The translations under genes and the position numbers were made by a program. Below the pieces are notes generated by a model, which worked only from the letters and a program-made list of their open reading frames with translations, had not been told where the DNA came from and did not search any database. From Solirubrobacterales bacterium (GTDB lineage Bacteria; Actinomycetota; Thermoleophilia; Solirubrobacterales; 70-9): a stretch of DNA of 64,000 nt. Below are positions 35,479-43,750 of the stretch, piece by piece (positions within the stretch are counted from its first letter, which is position 1; every line of letters begins with the position of its first letter). The stretch is taken from NCBI GenBank assembly GCA_025450195.1, contig JANWHW010000007.1, positions 1-64,000 of the forward strand. Direction: 5' to 3'.

Positions 35479-37416
35479 ATGAGCCAGACCAGAGCAACCG
35501 CCCCAAGAAGCCGCGTTAGCAGCGACTCACCCGCGCACCGGCCGCGTTCGCGAAACGTCCTGGCGTTCGCAGCGCTCGGCGTCGTCTTCGGCGACATCGG
35601 GACGAGCCCGCTCTACGCGATGCAGGCGATCTTCACCGGCGATCACCCGGTGCGCGCGACCCCGGCAGATGTCTACGGGGTCATCTCCTTGGTGGCTTGG
35701 TCGCTGACGCTGATGGTTTCGATCAAGTTCGTCGTCTTCGTCATGCGGGCCGACAACGAGGGCGAGGGCGGCGTGATGGCCCTCTATGCGCTCGTGCGGC
35801 GAACCGCGATCGAGCGGCCGGCGGTCAAGGGCGCCCTGCTTGCCGCCGGCATTATCGGCGTCGCGCTCTTCTTCGCCGACGCAATGATCACCCCGGCCAT
35901 CTCGGTGCTCTCAGCCGTCGAAGGGGTTGAAGTTGCGGCTCCGAGCCTCTCCTCGATCATCTTGCCCGTAACGATCGGCGTGCTGGCGCTCCTCTTCGCC
36001 ATCCAGCGCCACGGAACCGCTGCGGTGGGTCGGCTCTTCGGGCCGATCATCCTGCTCTGGTTCGTCGCGATCGCCACTGCTGGGGTCGCTGAGATCATCC
36101 GCAATCCTGAGGCCTTGAAGGGCCTCGCGCCTTCCTACGCTGTCGAGTTCTTCGTCAGCCACCCGCTGACGGCGTTCCTCTCGCTCGGCGCCGTCGTTCT
36201 CGTCTTCACCGGTGCGGAGGCCCTCTACGCCGATATGGGCCATTTCGGCAGACCCGCGATCAGCCGGGCCTGGTTCTTCGTCGCCTTCCCCGCCCTGCTG
36301 CTGAACTACATCGGGCAGGCGTCGCTGATCCTCGAGACCCCAAGCGCGGTCTCGAACCCGTTCTATCTCCTCCTGCCGGAGTGGTCGCGCGTGCCGATGA
36401 TCGTGCTTGCGACCTGCGCGACGCTGATCGCATCCCAGGCAGTCATCTCCGGGGCGTTCTCGGTTACGCGGCAGGTCGTCCAACTCGGCTTCCTACCGCG
36501 CATGACGATCAGACACACCTCGGCGGAAACGATCGGCCAGGTCTATCTGCCGGCCGTCAACTGGACGCTCTTCGTCTTGGTCGTCGGACTCTGCCTCGGC
36601 TTCGGTTCCTCGGAGAAGCTGGCGACCGCCTACGGCATCGCGGTCATGGGCACTCTCCTGATCGACTCCATCCTGTTCCTGGTCGTGGCGCGGACGCTCT
36701 GGCACAAACCCCGCTCCCTGATTGCTCTCGGGGTGATCGGATTCGTCCTGCTCGACCTGCTCTTCCTGGGCGCCAACCTGCCGAAGATCGCCGAGGGCGG
36801 CTGGTTCCCGATGCTGGTCGGCATGGCGATACTGCTCCTCTTCACGACCTGGCATCGAGGACGCGAGCTCCTCACCGCAGAGCGAACCCGAGCCGAGGGC
36901 TCACTGCCCGACTTCATCGATGAGATGAACCGCAAGGGGCTACCGACGCGGATCAAGGGAACGGCTGTCTTCCTCAACCCCTCGAAGGAGACGACCCCCC
37001 TGGCGCTCCGTGTTGCGCAGATGCGCCTCCGCGCCATCCCCGAGGAGGTCGTGGTCCTGACTGTCGACATCGGGAACGTGCCGAGCGTCCCCGATGAGGA
37101 GCGCGCAGAACTCGATCACCTCGGCAACCCTGGCGACGGGTTCTCGCACTTGACCCTGCGCTACGGCTACCTGGACGATCCCGATATCCCGAGGGGGATC
37201 AACGTGGCGCGGGACCAGGGGCTCGCGAACTTCAACCCGTACCACGTCACCTACTACCTCTCGCAGATTGCCCCGGTTCCCTTCGGCGATCGCGGCATGG
37301 CGCGTTGGCGCAAGGACCTCTTCCTGGCGATGAACCGCAACGCCGCGAGCCCCGTTGGATACTTCAACCTTCCGGCCGAGAAAGTCGTCGCCCTCGGCGG
37401 CCAGGTCCGGTTCTAG
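35479..37416 (+). CDS. kup: Low-affinity potassium uptake protein Kup
   Basis: A 645-residue K+/H+ symporter of the KUP/HAK family. The N-terminal signature ALGVVFGDIGTSPLYAMQ is textbook; about 12 transmembrane segments follow (for example ALLAAGIIGVALFFADAMIT and GAVVLVFTGAEALYADMG with the conserved GAEALYAD), then a 170-residue cytosolic domain. The ATG at 35479 has AAGGA upstream. It sits between tRNA-Asp and a partial copy of that tRNA's 3' end, so it may have arrived, or be bracketed, as an integrated segment; its base composition is not obviously different. Confidence 0.95.
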   Translation: MSQTRATAPRSRVSSDSPAHRPRSRNVLAFAALGVVFGDIGTSPLYAMQAIFTGDHPVRATPADVYGVISLVAWSLTLMVSIKFVVFVMRADNEGEGGVMALYALVRRTAIERPAVKGALLAAGIIGVALFFADAMITPAISVLSAVEGVEVAAPSLSSIILPVTIGVLALLFAIQRHGTAAVGRLFGPIILLWFVAIATAGVAEIIRNPEALKGLAPSYAVEFFVSHPLTAFLSLGAVVLVFTGAEALYADMGHFGRPAISRAWFFVAFPALLLNYIGQASLILETPSAVSNPFYLLLPEWSRVPMIVLATCATLIASQAVISGAFSVTRQVVQLGFLPRMTIRHTSAETIGQVYLPAVNWTLFVLVVGLCLGFGSSEKLATAYGIAVMGTLLIDSILFLVVARTLWHKPRSLIALGVIGFVLLDLLFLGANLPKIAEGGWFPMLVGMAILLLFTTWHRGRELLTAERTRAEGSLPDFIDEMNRKGLPTRIKGTAVFLNPSKETTPLALRVAQMRLRAIPEEVVVLTVDIGNVPSVPDEERAELDHLGNPGDGFSHLTLRYGYLDDPDIPRGINVARDQGLANFNPYHVTYYLSQIAPVPFGDRGMARWRKDLFLAMNRNAASPVGYFNLPAEKVVALGGQVRF

Positions 37417-37524
37417 ACAGCGACCTTCATGGCAGCGCCCGCACCTCCACGACCGATAGCCGGTCGCAGGAGGGTAGCCAAACCCTGCGCCGAGCTACGA
37501 TCGGATCTCGATGCGGTGCCCAGA

Positions 37525-37549
37525 GGGGGTTTGACCCCCGTCGCTCCCG
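37525..37549 (+). repeat. Partial direct copy of the tRNA-Asp 3' end (att-like)
   Basis: Twenty-one of 25 bases match the tRNA-Asp T-arm and acceptor 3' strand (35153-35177), with the last 13 (CCCGTCGCTCCCG) identical and in the same orientation. Some differing bases turn the T-stem-like part into a perfect GGGGG/CCCCC hairpin. The copy ends directly before the mazF stop codon. It fits a right attachment site left by an element integrated at tRNA-Asp. The rest of the 133-bp gap after kup shows nothing else. Confidence 0.6.
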
Positions 37550-37891
37550 CTACCGCAGCAGTACGCGGCAGCGTTTCAGCAGCTCCTGCAGAGTCTTGGG
37601 GCGAAGCGTTCCAAGCCGGCGACTCAGTCGCTCGTGGGAGATCGCGCGCAGTTGCTCTGGCATTGCGAAGCTTCGCTCCTTCAGCCCGCCCTCCGATGCT
37701 GGGACTTCGAGATGAAGTGGGTTACCGAAGTCGGTGCGGGTGAGCGGGACCGCGAGCGAGAGGCCGAGGCCCGCTCTGTTCAACTGGTCGACAGAGACGA
37801 TGACGAAGGGCCGTGGCTTCGCCTGCTCGGTTCCACGTGTCGGATCGGGATCCGTCCAGTAGACCTCTCCCTGCTGGGGAGCGGCTACCAC
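37550..37891 (-). CDS. mazF: MazF/PemK-type endoribonuclease toxin
   Basis: A 113-residue toxin of the MazF/PemK/CcdB superfamily, which cleaves mRNA at short sequences. Visible family blocks are QGEVYWTDPDPTRGTEQAKP, RPFVIVSVDQLN, the strand LSLAVPLTRTD and the conserved basic/Ser region ERSFAMPEQLRAIS, which carries active-site residues. The GTG start overlaps the antitoxin stop by 7 bp, as in most toxin-antitoxin operons. Its stop lies directly beside the tRNA-Asp-like repeat. Confidence 0.88.
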   Translation of the reverse strand: MVAAPQQGEVYWTDPDPTRGTEQAKPRPFVIVSVDQLNRAGLGLSLAVPLTRTDFGNPLHLEVPASEGGLKERSFAMPEQLRAISHERLSRRLGTLRPKTLQELLKRCRVLLR

Positions 37892-38139
37892 TCAGGCGTC
37901 GGGGCGTCGAATGCCGACTCGATCGCGCGACTCTCTGCGTGGTAGGCGGCGAGTGCCTTGGGATCGCTGGCCAGCTTCTCGAATCCGGCCTCAACCTCGG
38001 CCAGCATTGCCTCCTCATCGGCTGCGCTGACGAGCTTGGTGACGACCTCGCTGGCAGACTCGCCGCGCCGAGCTGCAAGAGCCTTCAAGCGATCGCGAGT
38101 CTGGGTCGGAACTCGGATTGTGGTGGTGTCGGCGGGCAC
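37885..38139 (-). CDS. Ribbon-helix-helix antitoxin
   Basis: An 84-residue antitoxin encoded just before and overlapping mazF. The N-terminus DTTTIRVPTQTRDRLKALAA, followed by RRGESASEVVTKLV, is a classic MetJ/Arc-type ribbon-helix-helix DNA-binding unit; the C-terminal acidic half (LAEVEAGFEKLASDPKALAA) should wrap and neutralise the toxin. GTG at 38139 is chosen because the RHH fold starts there; the frame further upstream lies over the operator. Autoregulation through the adjacent inverted repeat is expected. Confidence 0.84.
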   Translation of the reverse strand: MPADTTTIRVPTQTRDRLKALAARRGESASEVVTKLVSAADEEAMLAEVEAGFEKLASDPKALAAYHAESRAIESAFDAPTPEW

Positions 38140-38141
38140 GA

Positions 38142-38160
38142 TGTAGATAAAAAGTCTACA
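38142..38160 (-). promoter_or_regulatory. Toxin-antitoxin operator
   Basis: A perfect inverted repeat TGTAGA-N7-TCTACA lies 2 bp upstream of the antitoxin GTG. It overlaps a TATCTA sequence that could be the -10 box. Size and position fit the operator of a dimeric RHH repressor. Confidence 0.65.
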
Positions 38161-38209
38161 CAATGCCGAAAGCGATGTGGTGATGCGCAAGAACCCGGCG
38201 CCAATTCCT

Positions 38210-38536
38210 TCAGCCGCCGTTTTGGTCGGGTTTGGGAGGGGGGTCGACCGGGGGGAGGATGCGCAGGCGATCAAGAGCGAGTGCGATCTGAGCCGCTAAT
38301 ACGTTGCGGCCGTCGGAGTGCAAAAGGCCGGCGCTGGCCAGATCGCGGATGGCCCGCTCGACTGTCGAGTCCTCCGGTCCCTTGCTCAGCCGGTGGGCCA
38401 GCTCGGCAATCGAGATCGTGCTGGGGTAGAGCGAGACGACAAGCGACAGCACAGCATGCCCGACCTTTGCCTCCTCATCGGAGATGCGATCGGGTTTGTC
38501 CGGGTCCTCGCCTCGAGAAGAAGGGTTGTCCTGCAT
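38210..38536 (-). CDS. Small winged-helix-like protein, function unknown
   Basis: A 108-residue cytosolic protein. The centre (about 25-90) looks like a winged helix: HAVLSLVVSLYPSTISIAEL, AHRLSKGPEDSTVERAIRDL and ASAGLLHSDGR would form helix-turn-helix and wing. Both ends are charged or Pro-rich and probably disordered. The ATG at 38536 has a strong GGAGGT seven nt upstream. It is encoded 70 bp upstream of the antitoxin on the same strand. It may be a transcription factor, but no target is evident. Confidence 0.65.
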   Translation of the reverse strand: MQDNPSSRGEDPDKPDRISDEEAKVGHAVLSLVVSLYPSTISIAELAHRLSKGPEDSTVERAIRDLASAGLLHSDGRNVLAAQIALALDRLRILPPVDPPPKPDQNGG

Positions 38537-38579
38537 GGGTCATACCTCCGGTGCGGGCCCCGGAGCCACTCACGTGCTT

Positions 38580-38613
38580 CCGGGGCGCTTGGTTTCGGTC
38601 CTAAGCGCCCCGG
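38580..38613. promoter_or_regulatory. Strong hairpin in the gap before gad
   Basis: An 11-bp perfect stem (CCGGGGCGCTT/AAGCGCCCCGG) with a 12-nt loop lies in the 233-bp gap between the divergent winged-helix gene and the decarboxylase gene. It could be part of either transcript's leader or a terminator of antisense transcription. No T-run follows on either strand. The remainder of the gap holds no further feature I can identify. Confidence 0.4.
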
Positions 38614-38769
38614 TGGTGGAATTAGCCCCCACCTGGATCAAGCAGGAGCGGTTGACTCGTTAGGCAGGAGCTGTGGGCGGCCTAACAGATGCGGCGTTGC
38701 TGCTTGCAGACGACCGCGTCGGCGGTCTCGTGGATAGGCTCGATGTCCCGCGACAGAACAGGAGCGCAA

Positions 38770-40146
38770 ATGGACACGGACCTCAGCATCGAGCAAGCCG
38801 CCGAGCTCTACGGAAACCGCTTCCTCACCGAGGATGCTCCTGACGGTCCATTTCCGAAGAGCGGCATGTCGGCGCTCGACGCGATGCGCCTTGTCGAGGA
38901 GGAACTGGCGCTGGAGGGCGACCCGCAGCGCAACCTGGCGACCTTTGTCACCACTTGGATGGAGCCGGAGGCGCAGCGGATCATCGGCGAGAACCTCTAC
39001 CGCAACTTCATCGACCACGCCGAGTACCCGATCTCCGCCGAGGTCGAGCAGCGCTGCATCCGCATGCTCGCCGACCTCTATCACGCTCCCGGTGAGACGA
39101 CGGGCGCCCGCACCCAGGGGTCCTCGGAGGCGATCATGCTCGGCGCGCTCTCGCTGAAGTGGAAGTGGAAGCAGCGCCGCGAAGCCGAATCGAAGCCCGT
39201 CGACAAGCCGAACCTGATCTTCGGCGGCGACGTCCACGTGGTCTGGGACAAGTTCTGCCGCTATTTCGACGTCGAGCCGCGGATCGTCCCGCTGCAGGAC
39301 GACAAGTACGTGATCGGCCCCGAGGACGTGCAGCCCCACATCGACGAGAACACGATCGGCGTCGCTGCCGTGCTCGGCACGACCTTCACCGGCCACGCCG
39401 ATGACATCGTCGGCATCAACAAGCTGCTGGTCGACCTCAAGGGAGACAAAGGCCTCGATATCCCTCTTCACATCGACGGCGCCAGCGGCGGCTTCGTCTG
39501 GCCCTTCCTCTACCCGGACTCAGAGTGGGATTTCCGGCTCGAGCAGGTGCGCTCGATCAACGTCTCCGGGCACAAGTTCGGGCTCGTCTACCCGGGCGTC
39601 GGCTGGCTCGTCTTCCGCGAGAAGTCGGATCTCGCCGAGGACCTCGTCTTCTACGAGAACTACCTGGGGAAAACCGACGCGACCTTCACCCTCAACTTCT
39701 CGACCGGCGCCTCGATGGTCCTCGCCCAGTACTACAACTTCGTCCGCTACGGGCGCGAGGGCTACTCCTACATCATGAAAGCGATGCAGAAGAACGCCCA
39801 GGCGCTGGCCGATCAGCTCGAGGCGAACGGCAACTTCGAGTTGATCGGCGCCGATAAGGAGCAGCTGCCGCTGGTCGCTTTCAAGCTCGCCGGCGAGAAG
39901 AACTACGACGAGTTCGACCTCTCCTGGCAGCTCTCGGCCGAGCGCGGCTGGATGCTTCCCGCCTACACGATGCCGCCCAACGCCGAAGACGTGAAAGTCC
40001 TGCGGGCGCTGGTCAAGCAGACCCTGAGCCGGGAGCAGGTCGAGCGGCTCGCCGGCGACATCGCGACGGCCTGCGAGATGCTGGAGAAGAAGGGCGGGGC
40101 GCATCCCGCCGAGCGCAAGAAAATGAAGCAGAGCCCGGGCTACTAA
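38770..40146 (+). CDS. gad: Glutamate decarboxylase
   Basis: PLP enzyme converting glutamate to GABA plus CO2, consuming a proton. The 458-residue protein is full length. The Schiff-base lysine lies in NVSGHKFGLVYPGVGW; other family blocks are PISAEVEQRCIRMLADLYH, GSSEAIMLGAL and the cofactor-binding HIDGASGGFVWPF. ATG 38770 is favoured over the one at 38743 because AGGAG lies six nt upstream. No GABA antiporter gene is adjacent, so it is not an obvious acid-resistance pair; GABA is also the product of the polyamine genes at 51-56 kb. Confidence 0.95.
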   Translation: MDTDLSIEQAAELYGNRFLTEDAPDGPFPKSGMSALDAMRLVEEELALEGDPQRNLATFVTTWMEPEAQRIIGENLYRNFIDHAEYPISAEVEQRCIRMLADLYHAPGETTGARTQGSSEAIMLGALSLKWKWKQRREAESKPVDKPNLIFGGDVHVVWDKFCRYFDVEPRIVPLQDDKYVIGPEDVQPHIDENTIGVAAVLGTTFTGHADDIVGINKLLVDLKGDKGLDIPLHIDGASGGFVWPFLYPDSEWDFRLEQVRSINVSGHKFGLVYPGVGWLVFREKSDLAEDLVFYENYLGKTDATFTLNFSTGASMVLAQYYNFVRYGREGYSYIMKAMQKNAQALADQLEANGNFELIGADKEQLPLVAFKLAGEKNYDEFDLSWQLSAERGWMLPAYTMPPNAEDVKVLRALVKQTLSREQVERLAGDIATACEMLEKKGGAHPAERKKMKQSPGY

Positions 40147-40182
40147 GAGCCTGTCTCCAAACGCAGGTTTGAGACAGGCTCT
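40146..40182 (+). terminator. Hairpin after the glutamate decarboxylase gene
   Basis: A 12-bp perfect stem (AGAGCCTGTCTC) extended past one mismatch by four further pairs begins at the last base of the stop codon. There is no T-run, but the strength and position make it a likely terminator or 3'-end stabiliser. Confidence 0.65.
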
Positions 40183-40299
40183 AAGCCGGGGCTAGTTGCG
40201 CGGTTGCCGTCGGCGACTGTACACGCGGGCGAGGGAGATACCGAAAACTTCGGACCGCTGTACAACCACACCGAGACTGCCTGCGGCCACCATTTGACA

Positions 40300-41070
40300 A
40301 TGGAGGCAACACTCCGTCAGATCGTGGCCTTCGGTGGCGGCGGGTTCTCTATGGAGTCCGGAAACCCGCTGCTGGACGACTACGTGCTGAAGCTGACTGG
40401 AGCGGCACGGCCGAAGGTCTGCTTCATGCCCTCGGCGAGCGGCGACGCCGACCACTACATCGTGCGTTTCTACCGAGCCTTCCCGGCTGAGCGCTGCGAG
40501 GCCAGCCACATCTCGCTGTTCCGGCGCGAGCAGGGCCCTGCCGACCTCCGTGAGCACCTTCTCTCCCAGGATCTGATCTACGTCGGCGGCGGCAGCGTCG
40601 TCAGCCTGCTCGGGGTTTGGCGTGCGCACGGGATCGACCTGATCCTGCGGGAAGCGTGGGAGAGAGGCGTTGTCCTCTGCGGCCTCTCGGCGGGGTCGCT
40701 GTGCTGGTTCGCCGAAGCGGTGAGCGGATTCCACGGCGCGCCGCAGCGAGTCGAGGGGCTCGGCCTGTTGCCGTTCAGCAACTGCGTTCACTACGACGAA
40801 GGATCCAGCAGGCGCCGCGCGTACCACGACTTCCTGTGTGCTGGGATGAGGTCGGGATATGCGGCTGAGGACGGCGCCGCGCTGCACTTCACCGGGACCG
40901 AGCTGAGCCGGGTTGTTGCCTCCCGCCCGAACGCTCGCGGATACCGGCTCGACGTGGTCGGGGATCGGGTCGTCGAGATGCGAATCGCAACCGCCTATCT
41001 CGGCGGCGATCGCAGCGTGGCTCCGCTGATGCCGTTGCCGGAGGCGATGGCGACCGAGGTCGCCGCGTGA
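40300..41070 (+). CDS. Peptidase E-like protein (family S51), copy 1
   Basis: A 256-residue class I glutamine-amidotransferase-like serine hydrolase. The nucleophile elbow is LCGLSAGSLCWF, with the catalytic Ser; YVGGGSVVSLL and the following His-containing NCVHYDEG match S51 peptidases (aspartyl dipeptidase) and cyanophycinase-like enzymes. It probably cleaves small acidic peptides in the cytosol. The start is placed at ATG 40300 where family similarity begins; an in-frame TTG at 40204 would add 32 unconserved residues. It is followed after 10 bp by a paralogue. Confidence 0.82.
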   Translation: MEATLRQIVAFGGGGFSMESGNPLLDDYVLKLTGAARPKVCFMPSASGDADHYIVRFYRAFPAERCEASHISLFRREQGPADLREHLLSQDLIYVGGGSVVSLLGVWRAHGIDLILREAWERGVVLCGLSAGSLCWFAEAVSGFHGAPQRVEGLGLLPFSNCVHYDEGSSRRRAYHDFLCAGMRSGYAAEDGAALHFTGTELSRVVASRPNARGYRLDVVGDRVVEMRIATAYLGGDRSVAPLMPLPEAMATEVAA

Positions 41071-41080
41071 CGGCCAGCCG

Positions 41081-41872
41081 ATGATCACTCGTCTTCTCGC
41101 CCTCGGTGGCCACGAGTTCGCGTCGCGCCCCTCCGACCGAGCCGTGTGTGAGCTGCTCCTGCGCCTCGCCACCACTAGGGCGGAGGGACGGCCGCGAATC
41201 TGCATCCTGCCCACTGCCGGAGGCGACACCTCGGAGCAGACCAGCCGCTTTTACGCGGCTTTCAGCGAGCGACCGTGCGAGCCGTCGGACCTCTCGCTGT
41301 TTCGCCTCGGTCGCCGTCCGATGGCCCTGCGCGAGCACCTTCTCTCCCAGGACCTGATCTACGTTGACGGGGGCAGCCTCGTCAACCTGCTCGCGGTCTG
41401 GGAGGCGCATGAGCTTGGCGAGATTCTCGGCGAGGCTTGGCGGCAGGGGATCGTGCTCGCGGGGCAGAGCGCCGGGGCGATGTGCTGGTTTGAAGCGGGG
41501 ATCACCAAATCGTCAGGCCGCCCCGAGCCCGGCGATGGGCTGGGACTGCTCAGCGGCAGTCTCTGCGTCCACTACAACAACGAACCCGAGAGGCGAGCGG
41601 CCTACCTCGACGCGGTAGGCAATGGGATGCCGAGCGGCTACGGGCTCGACGACTACGCCGGGCTGCTCTGGGAGGGCTCCGGCCCGCCCTCGGCGCTGAC
41701 TGCTCGCCGTGGCGCTCGCGCCTACCGCGTCACCGCCGGCGATTCGGGTGTCATCGAGTCCCCGCTGCCCGCCCGCTTTTTGCCGGCGCCGGCGCCGGCG
41801 GCCCTGCGCGAGGACATCGCCGAGTTCCGCCGCGTCCGCCGTATGAGACAAGGCGCGGGCTGGTTGGGCTGA
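41081..41872 (+). CDS. Peptidase E-like protein (family S51), copy 2
   Basis: A 263-residue paralogue of the preceding protein. It has the same architecture with nucleophile elbow AGQSAGAMCWFE, DGGSLVNLLAVW and CVHYNNEPERR. The block REHLLSQDLIYV is identical in both proteins and almost identical in DNA, far above the rest, which points to duplication followed by gene conversion or strong constraint. The C-terminal Ala/Pro-rich segment is unique. It runs to within 6 bp of the convergent ferritin gene. Confidence 0.84.
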   Translation: MITRLLALGGHEFASRPSDRAVCELLLRLATTRAEGRPRICILPTAGGDTSEQTSRFYAAFSERPCEPSDLSLFRLGRRPMALREHLLSQDLIYVDGGSLVNLLAVWEAHELGEILGEAWRQGIVLAGQSAGAMCWFEAGITKSSGRPEPGDGLGLLSGSLCVHYNNEPERRAAYLDAVGNGMPSGYGLDDYAGLLWEGSGPPSALTARRGARAYRVTAGDSGVIESPLPARFLPAPAPAALREDIAEFRRVRRMRQGAGWLG

Positions 41873-41878
41873 CCAGAG

Positions 41879-42406
41879 CTAGGCGTCGGCGGCGGGCGGT
41901 GCCGTCGGGTCGCTGCTCTCCTCGCCGAGGCCCTCGCGGGCGATGTAGTCCTCGGCCAGCAGCAGGTTGTCCTTGGAGCGCTCGACCACGTTGAGCAGGT
42001 CGCCCATCAACGCGACCTCCTCGACCTGCTCTTTGACGAACCACTGCAGGAACTGCTCAGCGCGGTAGTCCTTCAGCTCGCGCGCCAGCTCGAACAGGGA
42101 GAAGATCTCCTCGCTGACTCGTTTCTCCTGCTCCAGCGCCATCTTCACCGGCGACATCCCGTCCTGGTACTTGGTCTCCTGGGACTTGATGTCGGGGATG
42201 TGGACGCCCTCGTCGACGTCGAGCAGGTAGCGGATCATGATCATCGCGTGCTCGCGCTCCTCCATCGCCTGCCGGTAGAAGAAATGGGCGAGGCGGGGGA
42301 GCGTTTCAGCGTCGTAGTAGACGGCGGCCCCGACGTACTGCTGTGAGGCGGCGAACTCGTTGGCGATCTGCTCGTTGAGCGCGTCGGCAAAGCTTTTCTC
42401 GGCCAA
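41879..42406 (-). CDS. Ferritin
   Basis: A 175-residue four-helix-bundle iron-storage protein. Ferroxidase ligands are seen in NEQIANEFAASQQYVGAAVY, the EEREHA motif of helix B and the QWFVKEQVEEVALM segment of helix D. No haem-ligand Met of bacterioferritin is evident, so it is ferritin-like (FtnA/BfrB type). I chose TTG at 42406, which is seven nt after AAGGAG and gives MAEKSFADALNEQ; the frame extends to another TTG at 42442 without a ribosome site. The 131-bp upstream gap holds a GCCGAA/TTCGGC hairpin and presumably the promoter. Confidence 0.92.
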   Translation of the reverse strand: MAEKSFADALNEQIANEFAASQQYVGAAVYYDAETLPRLAHFFYRQAMEEREHAMIMIRYLLDVDEGVHIPDIKSQETKYQDGMSPVKMALEQEKRVSEEIFSLFELARELKDYRAEQFLQWFVKEQVEEVALMGDLLNVVERSKDNLLLAEDYIAREGLGEESSDPTAPPAADA

Positions 42407-42537
42407 TTTCAACTCCTTGCTCGTCGGGGCTGGCTCCTCCAACGTAGCCGAAACGCCGGATTCGGCTGGCCGAACTGAGGGTTAGGGAACCCGACGACCG
42501 GCTCACCGGCCAACGGCCAGCCAGGGGCGCCCAGCCG

Positions 42538-43605
42538 CTAGGAGATCCAGCGGAAGCCGGTCTCGTCGATTGCCGGCTCGAGTGGGCTCGAAAGCAGCCC
42601 CGGCTTGGTTGCCTGCTCGGGATCGTTGTAGCCACTTGGCGCGACGTCGTTTGGAGTGTCGGGGTGAAAGATCGAGGCCAGGTACTGGATGTGGCCACGT
42701 CCCTCTCCCAGCTCCGTCTGGCCGCCGCCGTAGGCGCCGATACCGCGCTCCTCGCAGTAGTCATAGGCGCCGAACAGCTCCTCGATGGCGCCGAACCGGG
42801 AGGGCTTGATGTTGACCATCTTTGGCACCCATGGCATCGCCTCTATGTCTGAGACCGCGTGGATGGGCGCATCCCACGTGATCCGCTCCGAGACCGGATC
42901 GAGGAGAGGCTTCGTCTCCTCGTTGACATCGGGATCCTCCAGCCAGGCATCCGGAAAGGCCTCGATCAGCTTGCGGTAGAGCTCGGGGTCGGTTTCGACG
43001 TCGACCACCGTGCCTTTGTAGAAGCCCTTTAGGTCGAGCGAGTCGACCGCGCCGGTCTCGACCAGGGCGGCGATCAGCTCGTCGTCCCAGTCGTTTACCG
43101 GATCGAGCTTGAAGCGAAGCGTCGGATAGATGGCGAGCCGGGCGAGCAGGGGATCGATCGAGGAGGTTTCGTCTGCGGACGAAGCCAGCCGCATCGAGCT
43201 GACGAAGTTGACCGGGCGTGCCTTCCGTCCGAGTACTGCTGCGAGGTTCGTGCCCGCCTGGCGCAGCGCGAGGTCGAGCACCGCGGACTCAAATGCCCAG
43301 CGCCGGTAGGGGCGCGAGACGTCCCGCTCGGGTGGCGAGGGGAAGAGGTCGAGGTTGCCGATCAGGTTCGAGAAGCCGGCGAAGGAGTCGCTCCCCCGCA
43401 GCTCCTCCGGCGCCCCCGCATCCTGCAGGGCGATGTGGTCGACGGCGTCATAGGTGACGTCCTCGCCGATCCCCTCGTGGCCTCCTCCTCGCACCTTCAC
43501 CAGCGTGGTCATGCGTTCGAAGCTGCCGAGCGTTATCTCGCGCCCCTCCAGCTCGCACTCCTCGATCTCTACCGGCAGGTCCGCGATTGCATCGAAGGTC
43601 GCCAC
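42538..43605 (-). CDS. Enolase-superfamily enzyme
   Basis: A 355-residue protein with the enolase-superfamily layout: N-terminal capping domain (1-120) and a modified TIM barrel. Likely metal-binding and catalytic positions are in LRFKLDPVNDW, DSLDLKGFYKG, WLEDPDVNEE and VNIKPSRFGA (possible catalytic Lys). It is not a true enolase. It resembles the mandelate racemase/muconate-lactonising groups but does not match one closely enough for a reaction to be named. GTG at 43605 lies seven nt after TAGACT, an apparently leaderless start. It is divergent from the FAD oxidase gene. Confidence 0.75.
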   Translation of the reverse strand: MATFDAIADLPVEIEECELEGREITLGSFERMTTLVKVRGGGHEGIGEDVTYDAVDHIALQDAGAPEELRGSDSFAGFSNLIGNLDLFPSPPERDVSRPYRRWAFESAVLDLALRQAGTNLAAVLGRKARPVNFVSSMRLASSADETSSIDPLLARLAIYPTLRFKLDPVNDWDDELIAALVETGAVDSLDLKGFYKGTVVDVETDPELYRKLIEAFPDAWLEDPDVNEETKPLLDPVSERITWDAPIHAVSDIEAMPWVPKMVNIKPSRFGAIEELFGAYDYCEERGIGAYGGGQTELGEGRGHIQYLASIFHPDTPNDVAPSGYNDPEQATKPGLLSSPLEPAIDETGFRWIS

Positions 43606-43627
43606 GCGTCGCAGTCTAGGTAGTTGG

Positions 43628-43718
43628 CGGGCGGGTCCTGTCGGCGCAGGGGACCCCCCTCCCCCTCCGGTAGCTGAAGCTTCCTCGGGGGAGGCCCCCC
43701 TTCGCCGCCACCCGCCCG
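43628..43718. repeat. 91-bp palindromic repeat, copy 2 (intergenic)
   Basis: Bounded by perfect inverted ends CGGGCGGGT/ACCCGCCCG, with inner stem CCTCCCCC/GGGGGAGG around TAGCTGAAGCTTCC. It lies between the divergent enolase-superfamily and FAD oxidase genes, in the leader of the latter. Compared with copy 1 in grpE, base changes in the outer and inner stems occur as complementary pairs, so the fold is maintained. Confidence 0.85.
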
Positions 43719-43750
43719 ATCAACGTCCTGGCTGACACACTCGCCTAGCT

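Noticed and set aside
40146-40182. Transposon end at the hairpin after gad
   Set aside because: The inverted repeat is a short perfect stem with a small loop and no partner copy nearby; a terminator explains it better.
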